From contig CBFDBJ010000004.1 of the NCBI GenBank assembly GCA_965603015.1, positions 32,529 to 96,528 of the forward strand: 64,000 nt of DNA, in the 5' to 3' direction. This DNA is from JAUWTJ01 sp965603015 (GTDB lineage Bacteria > Pseudomonadota > Alphaproteobacteria > M2410). The notes below the pieces were generated by a model. That model searched no databases, was not told the DNA's origin, and worked only from the letters and a program-made list of their open reading frames with translations. Of this stretch, positions 51,283 through 59,110 are shown in pieces (within the stretch, counting starts at the first letter, position 1; every line of letters begins with the position of its first letter). Made by a program: the position numbers and the translations under genes.

Positions 51283-51297
51283 TTAACATTTCGTAAA
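51283..51297. promoter_or_regulatory. CtrA-box-like site upstream of chpT
   Basis: TTAA-CATTTCG-TAAA matches the CtrA consensus TTAA-N7-TTAA at seven of eight fixed bases with the correct seven-base spacer. It lies 84 bases before the chpT ATG, in the cysQ/chpT divergent region. Confidence 0.45.
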
Positions 51298-51380
51298 TGC
51301 AAATGGGGGAAAAGACTTGCGACGACCGGTGTCGCCGTTAGATGGTCGACTGTGCAGCCTATCCTGGAGAAACCAGAACT

Positions 51381-52010
51381 ATGGAAGATCTCAAACTTGC
51401 AGCCCTTATGTGTTCAAAAATCTGCCACGACCTTATAAGCCCGGTTGGGGCACTTGCCAACGGTCTTGAGGTTCTGGCTGAAGATGATGATCCGGAGATG
51501 CGCCAGCATGCCATGACCTTGTTGGAGACGAGCGCGGCGCAGGCTGCGGCCAAACTGAAATTTGCGCGTCTTGCCTATGGATCGTCAGGGAGCAAAGGAA
51601 CTGAAATTGATCTTCGCGAGGCTGAGACGGCGGTCAGGGAACTTCTGGGTGGAGGTAAAATCAATATTCAGTGGGACGCACCGGCCGCTCCGATCAATAA
51701 GGATGTTGTGAAAGTCCTTGTTAATCTTACGCTTGCGGCGTGCGATACAATCCCGCGTGGCGGCGATCTCAAGGTCACAGTTGCCTCTGATACCTCCGGG
51801 GGCAGCGTCAGTCTCGTCGCATGCGGCCCGAGGGCTAAATTGGCGGACGAGACGCGCGCCGGCCTGGACGGCGGTATAGCCAGTGACGATCTGGATGTGC
51901 GGACTGTTGTGCCATGGATTTGCGGTGTTCTGGCTCGAGATTTTGGTCAGGGTATTGATGTTTCTGTTGAGGAGGAAACTGTTAAGTTTTCCTTTACCTT
52001 TTCAGCCTGA
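51381..52010 (+). CDS. chpT: Histidine phosphotransferase ChpT
   Basis: 209-residue phosphotransfer protein that in Caulobacter passes phosphate from the CckA kinase to CtrA and CpdR. The N-terminal helix has the phospho-acceptor His16 in LAALMCSKICHDLISPVGAL, ANGLEVL, the second helix follows, and the C-terminal part is a degenerate kinase-ATPase-like fold (VVKVLVNLTLAACDTIPRGG). GGAGA ten bases before the ATG at 51381; the frame to 51342 is not used. Placement immediately before cheA and near ctrA is informative. Confidence 0.9.
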   Translation: MEDLKLAALMCSKICHDLISPVGALANGLEVLAEDDDPEMRQHAMTLLETSAAQAAAKLKFARLAYGSSGSKGTEIDLREAETAVRELLGGGKINIQWDAPAAPINKDVVKVLVNLTLAACDTIPRGGDLKVTVASDTSGGSVSLVACGPRAKLADETRAGLDGGIASDDLDVRTVVPWICGVLARDFGQGIDVSVEEETVKFSFTFSA

Positions 52011-52152
52011 CGATCCGGTCCAAATCCTGCGAAATCATAAGCGGGTTCTCAAACCAATCTTAACCTATTTCCACGACACTGCCCCTCTGAGGTCGCAATT
52101 GGCGACGTCGCTTAAGAACTCATGCGATGCGCCGTCGGAGGGCAATAGAAAA

Positions 52153-54873
52153 ATGGATGATCTGCTAAAAGAATTTCTCACGGAAACGTCGGAGAGTATT
52201 GATCTTGTCGATGAAGAGCTTGTAGTGCTCGAGCAGGAGCCTGATAACAAGAAGGTTCTCGACAATATCTTTCGGCTTGTACACACAATCAAGGGAACCT
52301 GCGGGTTTCTGGGATTACCCAGACTTGAGGCCGTGGCTCATGCATCGGAAAACGTGCTTGGAAAGTTTCGTGACGGTGTCGTCGAGGTCAATTCGGATTG
52401 TGTTACGCTGATCCTGCAGTCCCTCGATCAGATTAAAACCCTGCTTGCCTATCTGGAAGAAAACGAAGTTGAGCCAGATGGTGAAGATGGCGAATTGATT
52501 GCGCAACTCAATCGTGCTGCCGAAGGCGAACTTAGCGGCGGCGCGGCGACAGCGGCAGCCTCTGATACAGCGGTGGCAGAAGAGACAGCTCCTGCCGAAG
52601 ATGATGATCTGGCAATTGGCGACAAGGTACTTGTACAGAAGGAAGTGCGCCCGGGTGAAGTTTCTCTGGACGACCTGGAGGCGGCCTTTTTGGCGGCTGA
52701 TGGTCCGGATGAAGATATGTCCGAGCCTGAACCGGCGATTGAACTTGAGCCTGCGGCACCGGTTGTCGTTGCAGCAAAGGAAAATGCAGGACCCAGTATT
52801 GCCAATCAGTCTATCCGTGTGAATGTGGACGTTCTTGAGGACCTGATGACGATGGTCTCGGAACTTGTTCTTACGCGCAATCAGCTGATGCAGATGGTGC
52901 GCAATCAGGAAGACAGTGAATTCAAGGTTCCACTTCAGCGCCTTTCCGGTGTCACAACGGATCTGCAGGAAGCTGTTATGAAAACGCGGATGCAGCCCGT
53001 CGGTAATGCGTGGCGGAAATTGCCACGTGTTATTCGTGATCTTGGCCATGAACTGGACAAGAAAATTCATCTGGAAATGCTCGGTGCCGATACGGAACTT
53101 GATCGCCAGGTTCTGGAGTTGATCAAGGATCCACTTACGCATATGGTTCGTAATTCCGCTGACCATGGACTGGAAACTACAGCTGAACGGATTGCCGCAG
53201 GCAAGCCGGCAGAAGGTCAGGTTGTGCTCAGGGCCTATCATGAAGGCGGTCACATCATTATCGAAATCAGTGATGATGGTCGAGGTCTGCCAGTTGACAA
53301 GATCAAGGCGAAGGCTCTGGCCAATGGTCTTGCGTCGGAAGCTGATCTTGAAAAGATGTCAGAAAATCAGATTCTCAAATTTGTCTTTGCGGCCGGGTTC
53401 TCCACTGCTGAAAAAGTTACCAGTGTTTCCGGGCGCGGTGTCGGTATGGATGTTGTGCGAACCAACATTGAAGTTATCGGCGGGTCGGTTGATGTGCGGT
53501 CGACGCAAGGTAAAGGCTCGACCTTCACTATCAAAATCCCGCTAACACTTGCAATTGTGTCCGCGCTGATTGTCGAAAGTTGTCAACAGCGCTTTGCGAT
53601 ACCTCAGCTGAGTGTTGTAGAGCTGGTGCGCAGTCGTACAGGGTCTGATAGTCAAATTGAGAGGATTAACGGAACGCCGGTGCTTCGACTTCGAGATCGC
53701 TTGCTTCCACTCGTCCAAATGTCAACCTTGTTGCAACTTGACGATCCTTCAGATCCTGAGAATGGCTCTTTGGAGGGTGGTGATACGATGAGCGATGACA
53801 GCTTCATCATTGTCAGCCAGGTTGGAACCAATACATTTGGTATCGTCGTTGATGGTGTCTTTGATACTGAAGAAATCGTTGTCAAACCGACTGCAACACT
53901 CCTTCGGGACATTCCGCTGTTCTCGGGCAATACGATTCTTGGCGATGGCAGCGTAATCATGATTGTTGATCCGAACGGAGTTGCCGCGTCCATTGCAACG
54001 CAGGGTGCCGCAGAAGCCGAGGCCATTGAGGCCGAAGAGGTCAAGCGGTCTGCTGACAATGATGACACCATTTCAATGCTGGTTTTCAATGCAGGCTCCC
54101 CGGAACCCAAAGCCGTTCCGCTGTCTTTGGTTACGCGGCTTGAAGAGATTGAAGTTGAGCGGATAGAGATTGCTGATGGTCAGCACGTTCTTCAATATCG
54201 GGGCAATCTGATGCAGGTTGTTTGCCTGTCGCCAAGTCAGTCCTTCAAGGCGGAAGGGCGTCAGCCGATACTTGTCTTTACAGATGCTGATCGTGCCGTT
54301 GGTCTTGCGGTTGACGAGATCATCGACATTGTGGACGAGAAAATTTCCATTGAAATCAACTCTCAGACCCAGGGTGTTGTTGGAACCTCGGTCATTCGTG
54401 AGCTGGCAACGGATGTGATCGATGTTGGTCACTATCTCCTGCAGGTTTATCCGGACTGGTTCGAGCGTCTTGAAGAGCGAATTGAAGTTGGCGACAAGCG
54501 GATACTCTACGTTGATGACAGCCGATTCTTCCGTCATCTGATCTCACCGCTTTTGATGGCCGCCGGTTATCAGGTGGTGGCGGTATCAAGTGCAGAAGAA
54601 GCCCTTGAACTCAAAGACCAGGGTGAGACATTCGATATAATCGTCAGTGACATTGAGATGCCTGGCGTTAATGGTCTCGGTCTGGCCAAGCAGCTCAATG
54701 AAGAGGGGGCATGGGCGGGCATTCCGAAGATCGCCCTTTCCTCTAATAATTCACCGTCGGACATTCAGAAGTCACTGTCGGTCGGTTTCCTGGAACATGT
54801 GAGCAAGGCAAATCGTGACCGCCTGCTTGAGATTGTGAATGCAACACTTATTGAGAGCGAGGATGCAGCATGA
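52153..54873 (+). CDS. cheA: Hybrid chemotaxis histidine kinase CheA with C-terminal receiver
   Basis: 906-residue kinase. Order: Hpt domain with phospho-acceptor His44 (FRLVHTIKGTCGFLG); a Glu/Ala-rich linker at about 120-215 in place of a clear CheY-binding P2 domain; dimerisation domain (VLEDLMTMVSELVLTRNQLM); ATPase with N-box LTHMVRNSADHGLE, ISDDGRGLP and GRGVGMDVVRTN; CheW-like domain (RFAIPQLSVVELVR); a second, divergent CheW-like segment (DDTISMLVFNAGSPEPKAVP); and a receiver (KRILYVDDSRFFRHLISPLL, with acceptor Asp in FDIIVSDIEMPGVNG). GGAGGG before the ATG at 52153; the frame from 51883 overlaps chpT. The cheW start overlaps its stop. Confidence 0.95.
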   Translation: MDDLLKEFLTETSESIDLVDEELVVLEQEPDNKKVLDNIFRLVHTIKGTCGFLGLPRLEAVAHASENVLGKFRDGVVEVNSDCVTLILQSLDQIKTLLAYLEENEVEPDGEDGELIAQLNRAAEGELSGGAATAAASDTAVAEETAPAEDDDLAIGDKVLVQKEVRPGEVSLDDLEAAFLAADGPDEDMSEPEPAIELEPAAPVVVAAKENAGPSIANQSIRVNVDVLEDLMTMVSELVLTRNQLMQMVRNQEDSEFKVPLQRLSGVTTDLQEAVMKTRMQPVGNAWRKLPRVIRDLGHELDKKIHLEMLGADTELDRQVLELIKDPLTHMVRNSADHGLETTAERIAAGKPAEGQVVLRAYHEGGHIIIEISDDGRGLPVDKIKAKALANGLASEADLEKMSENQILKFVFAAGFSTAEKVTSVSGRGVGMDVVRTNIEVIGGSVDVRSTQGKGSTFTIKIPLTLAIVSALIVESCQQRFAIPQLSVVELVRSRTGSDSQIERINGTPVLRLRDRLLPLVQMSTLLQLDDPSDPENGSLEGGDTMSDDSFIIVSQVGTNTFGIVVDGVFDTEEIVVKPTATLLRDIPLFSGNTILGDGSVIMIVDPNGVAASIATQGAAEAEAIEAEEVKRSADNDDTISMLVFNAGSPEPKAVPLSLVTRLEEIEVERIEIADGQHVLQYRGNLMQVVCLSPSQSFKAEGRQPILVFTDADRAVGLAVDEIIDIVDEKISIEINSQTQGVVGTSVIRELATDVIDVGHYLLQVYPDWFERLEERIEVGDKRILYVDDSRFFRHLISPLLMAAGYQVVAVSSAEEALELKDQGETFDIIVSDIEMPGVNGLGLAKQLNEEGAWAGIPKIALSSNNSPSDIQKSLSVGFLEHVSKANRDRLLEIVNATLIESEDAA

Positions 54874-55349
54874 GTGATGAACTTATGGAACTTGAAAACG
54901 ACCACAGCGAGAGCACCGAATTCGTGACGGTCTATATCGCGGATCAGCTGTTCGGAATTCCTGTCGAACTCATTCATGATGTCTTCCAGCCCGAGGCGAT
55001 TACCGAGGTTCCGTTGTCGGGACCCGAAATCGGGGGTGTCTTGAACCTTCGAGGCAAGATTGTCACGGCGATCGACGTTCGTCATCGTCTTGGATTGACA
55101 GCTCGCGACAGAACACAAAAGTGCATGGCGGTCGGGATCGAAAAAAATGGCGAAAGCTACGGCGTTCTTATCGACCGGGTCGGGGAAGTTTTGCGTCTGC
55201 CGCACGATGCTTTTGAGAGAAACCCTGCTAACCTGGATTCAAGGTGGCGCGACTTTTCCAAGGGTGTTTATCGTCTCGACAATGAACTTCTTGTCATTCT
55301 TGATGTTGAACTCGTGTTGGTTGTCGATATTGAAGTTGTTGCTGCCTGA
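54870..55349 (+). CDS. cheW: Chemotaxis coupling protein CheW
   Basis: 159-residue adaptor joining chemoreceptors to CheA. It has the CheW fold landmarks FVTVYIADQLFGIPVELIHD, GVLNLRGKIVTAIDVRHRLG and VLIDRVGEVLRLP, and ends with LVILDVELVLVVDIE. Start overlaps the cheA stop by four bases (ATGA), so translation is coupled. cheY follows 40 bases later. Confidence 0.96.
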   Translation: MSDELMELENDHSESTEFVTVYIADQLFGIPVELIHDVFQPEAITEVPLSGPEIGGVLNLRGKIVTAIDVRHRLGLTARDRTQKCMAVGIEKNGESYGVLIDRVGEVLRLPHDAFERNPANLDSRWRDFSKGVYRLDNELLVILDVELVLVVDIEVVAA

Positions 55350-55389
55350 TCGGATAATATTATCCTGATCCTCGATACGGAGTAAAGAA

Positions 55390-55755
55390 ATGAAAAAGTG
55401 CCTTGTCGTCGATGACTCCCGAGTTATTCGAAAAGTCGCGCGTCAAATCCTGGAAGAACTTGATTTCGAAATCTCTGAAGCAGGGGACGGTCAAGAGGCT
55501 TTGGAATATTGTCAGGTTGAAATGCCGGACGCAATTCTTCTGGACTGGAATATGCCCGTTATGTCCGGCATTGATTTTCTCAAGGCATTGAGAGAGGAAA
55601 GCAATGGCCATGAGCCTGTTGTTGTTTTTTGCACAACGGAAAACGATATGAAGCATATCACTGAAGCAATTAATGCCGGGGCCAACGAGTACATAATGAA
55701 ACCGTTTGACCGTGACATTCTTGAAGATAAGTTCTCAGAGGTTGGTCTTGTCTAG
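55390..55755 (+). CDS. cheY: Chemotaxis response regulator CheY
   Basis: 121-residue single-domain receiver. Phospho-acceptor Asp52 (ILLDWNMPVMSG), the acidic pair Asp8-Asp9 (CLVVDDSRVIRK), the Thr of FCTTEND and the switch Lys of YIMKPFD are all present. When phosphorylated by CheA it would bind the flagellar switch. The cheB ATG follows its stop directly. Confidence 0.95.
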   Translation: MKKCLVVDDSRVIRKVARQILEELDFEISEAGDGQEALEYCQVEMPDAILLDWNMPVMSGIDFLKALREESNGHEPVVVFCTTENDMKHITEAINAGANEYIMKPFDRDILEDKFSEVGLV

Positions 55756-56934
55756 ATGGTCGCAACAGCCCGGTCATCGCCCCCGGTTCGATCCGGAGTT
55801 ACGAATGCCAGCCCTTACCGGGTTGTCATTATCGAAGACTCTGCTGTGATCAGAGGGATGATGTCGCGATGGCTTACGGAAAGCGGCGACTTTGAAGTTG
55901 TGGCACGATACGGGACCGCAGCAAGCGCGCTTGGCAAATTGGCAGATGTAGAGGCAGAAGTCGTGATACTGGATGTTGATGCCCCAAAGCTGGATGGAGT
56001 GGATTTGTTGCCAAAGTTAATTGGGAGCGATTCTGCGATCAAGATTTTGGCCGTTACAACGTCCAGGACAGATAAGGTCAGAGGTGAGTCTGCACTGAGA
56101 GCCATTGGCGCGACAGGGGTTCTGGAACGTTCTTCTGTGATGCGAGAGGTTACGACGTCGAAGGACTTTCCGATTGAGTTGATCCGGACAGTAAAGAGCC
56201 TTGGTCTCGCATTCCGTAATGACAACAAAGGGCCACGCTCGAAAAAATCATCTGCACCCGCATTCAAGGCAAATGTTTCAAGTGGGATGAGGAAGGCCAC
56301 GCCGATCCTCGCCAAGGATCCCGGCTATTCTTTGGCTAAACATTCTTCGATGAAGCCGCAAATTCTTGCAATCGGGTCGTCTACAGGTGGGCCAAAGGCT
56401 CTCTATGAAGTGTTTTCCAGTATGAAGTCCATGTTGGATGTGCCCGTTTTGATTACGCAACATATGCCACCCTTGTTTACAAGTATTTTGGCGGAGCATC
56501 TGACAAAGGCCTCTGGCATGCCTGCCAGAGAAGGTGAGCATGGGGAGCGAGTGTTGCCGGGTCGAATTTATGTTGCCCCAGGTGATAAACATATGGTGCT
56601 GACGGGCACGCAAAGCGATCTGCGAATTGAGCTCAATCAGGGACCAGAGGAAAACTTCTGTCGACCCTCGGTCGACCCTCTGTTTCGCAGTGTTGCCAGG
56701 ATTTTCGGGAACAGGTCACTATGCCTTGTTTTGACGGGTATGGGGCAGGATGGCTGTAACGGTGCAAAAGACGTTGTCAGTGCAGGTGGAACGGTCATTG
56801 GACAGGACGAAGAGACCAGTGTGGTGTGGGGGATGCCGGGCGCGGTGGCGAAAGCTGGATTATGCGCGGAAATAGTTCCACTGACTAAAATTGGACCAAG
56901 AGTGACAAGCTTATTGAAGGGCGTGGTCAAATGA
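55756..56934 (+). CDS. cheB: Chemotaxis methylesterase CheB with a degenerate receiver
   Basis: 392-residue protein-glutamate methylesterase. The receiver has Glu27-Asp28 and acceptor Asp73 (VVILDVDAPKLDGVD, not the usual DVEMP) and the conserved Thr (AVTTSRT), but where the switch Lys-Pro is expected the sequence reads GATGVLERSSVM, so the lysine is missing. The linker (about 150-205) is basic and Ser-rich. The catalytic domain has the Ser of ILAIGSSTGGPKAL, the His of ITQHMPPLFTSILA and the Asp of LVLTGMGQDGCNGA. The start follows the cheY stop with no gap. Confidence 0.95.
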   Translation: MVATARSSPPVRSGVTNASPYRVVIIEDSAVIRGMMSRWLTESGDFEVVARYGTAASALGKLADVEAEVVILDVDAPKLDGVDLLPKLIGSDSAIKILAVTTSRTDKVRGESALRAIGATGVLERSSVMREVTTSKDFPIELIRTVKSLGLAFRNDNKGPRSKKSSAPAFKANVSSGMRKATPILAKDPGYSLAKHSSMKPQILAIGSSTGGPKALYEVFSSMKSMLDVPVLITQHMPPLFTSILAEHLTKASGMPAREGEHGERVLPGRIYVAPGDKHMVLTGTQSDLRIELNQGPEENFCRPSVDPLFRSVARIFGNRSLCLVLTGMGQDGCNGAKDVVSAGGTVIGQDEETSVVWGMPGAVAKAGLCAEIVPLTKIGPRVTSLLKGVVK

Positions 56935-57857
56935 ATACAGATGATTTTAAATTTCTGGTCGACAGGATCAAAGACCGATCCGGTATCGTTTTGTCGGCTG
57001 ACAAAGGGTATTTGATTGAGAGCCGACTGGTTCCCGTAGCCCAGCGCAATGGATTGACCACGGTAGAGGAACTGGTCAAAAAAATGCGCGCTGCGCCAAA
57101 CACGACCCTCATGGAAGAAGTCACCGAAGCGATGACGACGAACGAATCCTTTTTCTTTCGTGACAAAACACCATTTGATTTTCTGAAAGATTATATTGTT
57201 CCGCAATTCTTGCAATCGCGGGGAAGTAACAAGAGATTGAATATCTGGTGTGCGGCTGCCTCAACCGGCCAGGAGCCTTATTCGATCGCAATGGTTCTCA
57301 AGGAAATGAACGCCAAAATGCCCGGTTGGTCATACAAAATTGTGGGTACAGATTTGTCCAAGGATGTTTTGGAGAAGGCAAAGGCCGGCACCTACAGCCA
57401 GTTTGAAGTCCAAAGGGGCTTGCCGATCAATCTGCTGGTCAAATATTTCAAACAGACCGGGGAAACCTGGATGATTGATCCAGCCATTCGTGCGATGGTG
57501 GAGTACAAATATTTCAATCTTCTGGATAGTTTTGCGCCGCTTGGGAAATTCGATATCATCTATTTGCGAAACGTGTTGATCTATTTTGATCGCGAGACCA
57601 AGAAGAGTATTCTGGAAAGGGCGGCTCAACTGCTGGCACCGGATGGCTATATCATTCTTGGTGCGGCTGAGACGGTCATAGGCATTACCGATGCGCTGCG
57701 CCCTCTGAAGACCCATCGCGGACTTTACGAACGGAGTTCAGCGGCTGCCGGAACAGGTTTGGCAGGTAAGAAAACAGCTCCAGCGGCCGGGGCCGCATCG
57801 GCAGCCGGTCCGTCCTTGGCGCTCAAGGCATCGGGGACCCTTGCAGGGCGGCGATAA
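56931..57857 (+). CDS. cheR: Chemotaxis methyltransferase CheR
   Basis: 308-residue SAM-dependent enzyme methylating chemoreceptor glutamates. N-terminal helical domain (DDFKFLVDRIKDRSGIVLSA), then MTTNESFFFRDKTPFDFLKD, SAM-binding IWCAAASTGQEPYSIAMVLK and the product-site FDIIYLRNVLIYFDRETKKS. The C-terminal 35 residues are Ala/Gly-rich and probably disordered. It overlaps cheB by four bases and ends the che operon. Confidence 0.96.
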   Translation: MNTDDFKFLVDRIKDRSGIVLSADKGYLIESRLVPVAQRNGLTTVEELVKKMRAAPNTTLMEEVTEAMTTNESFFFRDKTPFDFLKDYIVPQFLQSRGSNKRLNIWCAAASTGQEPYSIAMVLKEMNAKMPGWSYKIVGTDLSKDVLEKAKAGTYSQFEVQRGLPINLLVKYFKQTGETWMIDPAIRAMVEYKYFNLLDSFAPLGKFDIIYLRNVLIYFDRETKKSILERAAQLLAPDGYIILGAAETVIGITDALRPLKTHRGLYERSSAAAGTGLAGKKTAPAAGAASAAGPSLALKASGTLAGRR

Positions 57858-57883
57858 AAGCATTCGTCAATTGATTTGAAAAA

Positions 57884-57915
57884 GGGTCGGTGTCCTCGAT
57901 GGCACCGGCCCTTTT
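57884..57915 (+). terminator. Terminator after cheR
   Basis: GGGTCGGTG (57884-57892) pairs with CACCGGCCC (57903-57911) with one wobble, followed by TTTT. It ends the che operon. Confidence 0.75.
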
Positions 57916-58000
57916 GGGTTTGTTTTCACTGGTTTGTCTGGCGAGGCAGTTCGCGGCTGAAATCCGGGCCCGGCGGGCGGACCAGTTCATGACAGGCAAA

Positions 58001-58025
58001 GAAAAAGGCCCGGAAAACCGGGCCT
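58001..58025 (-). terminator. Terminator after ctrA
   Basis: AGGCCCGG (58006-58013) pairs perfectly with CCGGGCCT (58018-58025) around an AAAA loop. On the minus strand the stem is followed by TTTTTC, giving a good rho-independent terminator 30 bases after the ctrA stop. Confidence 0.85.
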
Positions 58026-58056
58026 AAATCTGGTGTTGAGTAGCAGCCTATTTGTT

Positions 58057-58752
58057 TCAGGCAGCAACGTTGGCTTCCGCCGGATCGCGCAATACATAGC
58101 CGCGGCCCCAGACCGTTTCGATGTAATGTGCACCATCTGTAGCTGCAGCGAGCTTCTTGCGCAGCTTGCAGATGAAAACGTCGATAATCTTGAGTTCGGG
58201 CTCGTCCATACCGCCGTAGAGGTGGTTGAGGAACATTTCCTTGGTGAGCGTCGTGCCCTTGCGTAGCGAGAGCAGTTCCAGCATCTGATATTCCTTGCCG
58301 GTCAGATGAACGCGCTGGCTGTCAACTTCCACGGTCTTGGTATCGAGATTCACGGTCAGCTTGCCGGTTGTGATGACAGATTGTGAGTGACCCTTGGAGC
58401 GGCGTACAACGGCGTGAATGCGTGCAACAAGCTCGTCCTTGTGGAAGGGCTTGGTCATATAGTCGTCGGCGCCAAAGCCGAGACCGCGGACCTTGTTGTC
58501 GATGTCTGCCAGGCCTGAAAGGATCAGGATGGGAGTTGAAATCTTGGCAAGACGCAAGGTCTTGAGGACTTCATAGCCGCTCATGTCCGGCAGGTTTAGA
58601 TCCAGCAGAATGATGTCGTAATCATAAAGCTTTCCGAGATCGATCCCCTCTTCGCCGAGGTCGGTTGTATAGACATTAAAGCCGTCAGACTTGAGCATAA
58701 GTTCAATGCTCTGGGCTGTGGCGCTGTCATCTTCAATTAGCAAAACGCGCAT
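58057..58752 (-). CDS. ctrA: Cell-cycle response regulator CtrA
   Basis: 231-residue OmpR-type regulator that controls DNA replication, division and flagellar genes in alphaproteobacteria. The receiver has Asp51 (IILLDLNLPDMSGYEVLKTL) and YMTKPFHKDELVARIHAVVR; the DNA-binding domain has HLTGKEYQMLELLSLRKGTT, EPELKIIDVFICKLRKKLAA and WGRGYVLRDP, all close to Caulobacter CtrA. The C-terminus ends EANVAA; the final Ala-Ala is the ClpXP degron type found in CtrA. GGAGAG seven bases before the ATG at 58752; the GTG at 58767 is not preferred. The regulated partners chpT and rcdA are in the same window. Confidence 0.97.
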   Translation of the reverse strand: MRVLLIEDDSATAQSIELMLKSDGFNVYTTDLGEEGIDLGKLYDYDIILLDLNLPDMSGYEVLKTLRLAKISTPILILSGLADIDNKVRGLGFGADDYMTKPFHKDELVARIHAVVRRSKGHSQSVITTGKLTVNLDTKTVEVDSQRVHLTGKEYQMLELLSLRKGTTLTKEMFLNHLYGGMDEPELKIIDVFICKLRKKLAAATDGAHYIETVWGRGYVLRDPAEANVAA

Positions 58753-59110
58753 TTTTCTCTCCGTCACTGGTCACATCTGCAAATCCCATGTCCTGACGCA
58801 TTCACTTGATTACTGACATGGTTAACTTCAGGCTTAAATCTAGTCTGAAATGCTTAACAAACCTTAATCGTGCGAAAGAAAAACGCACTTTTTCTGTAAT
58901 GGCTCGTTAGAGCTCCCGAATATAAAGTTTCAAAACCAACGTGCCAATAAAGTGCAGGGCATGTTTTCCCCGCAGAAAACCTTGATAAAGCTGCGAAAAA
59001 AAACAAATCACTTTATTCATGAGTTTACCCTACCTTAAGCGCTTGAGGCAAAGATAGTTATCCCAATTAAGTGAAACTTCTGCCAGAAGGCATAAATCAA
59101 GGACAAAAAT
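58753..59110. promoter_or_regulatory. ctrA/fliI divergent promoter region with CtrA-box-like motifs
   Basis: 358 bases without a gene. Paired TTAA tetrads occur at 58822-58825/58834-58837 (eight-base spacer) and 58854-58857/58864-58867 (six-base spacer), each one base off the CtrA spacing. TTTA-CCCTACC-TTAA at 59024-59038 has the correct seven-base spacer and lies 73 bases before fliI. No GANTC site was seen. CtrA autoregulation and control of fliIJ are plausible. Confidence 0.5.

Noticed and set aside
51883..52152. 90-codon N-terminal extension of CheA
   Set aside because: It overlaps chpT, and the Hpt domain begins right at the ATG at 52153, which has a good ribosome site.
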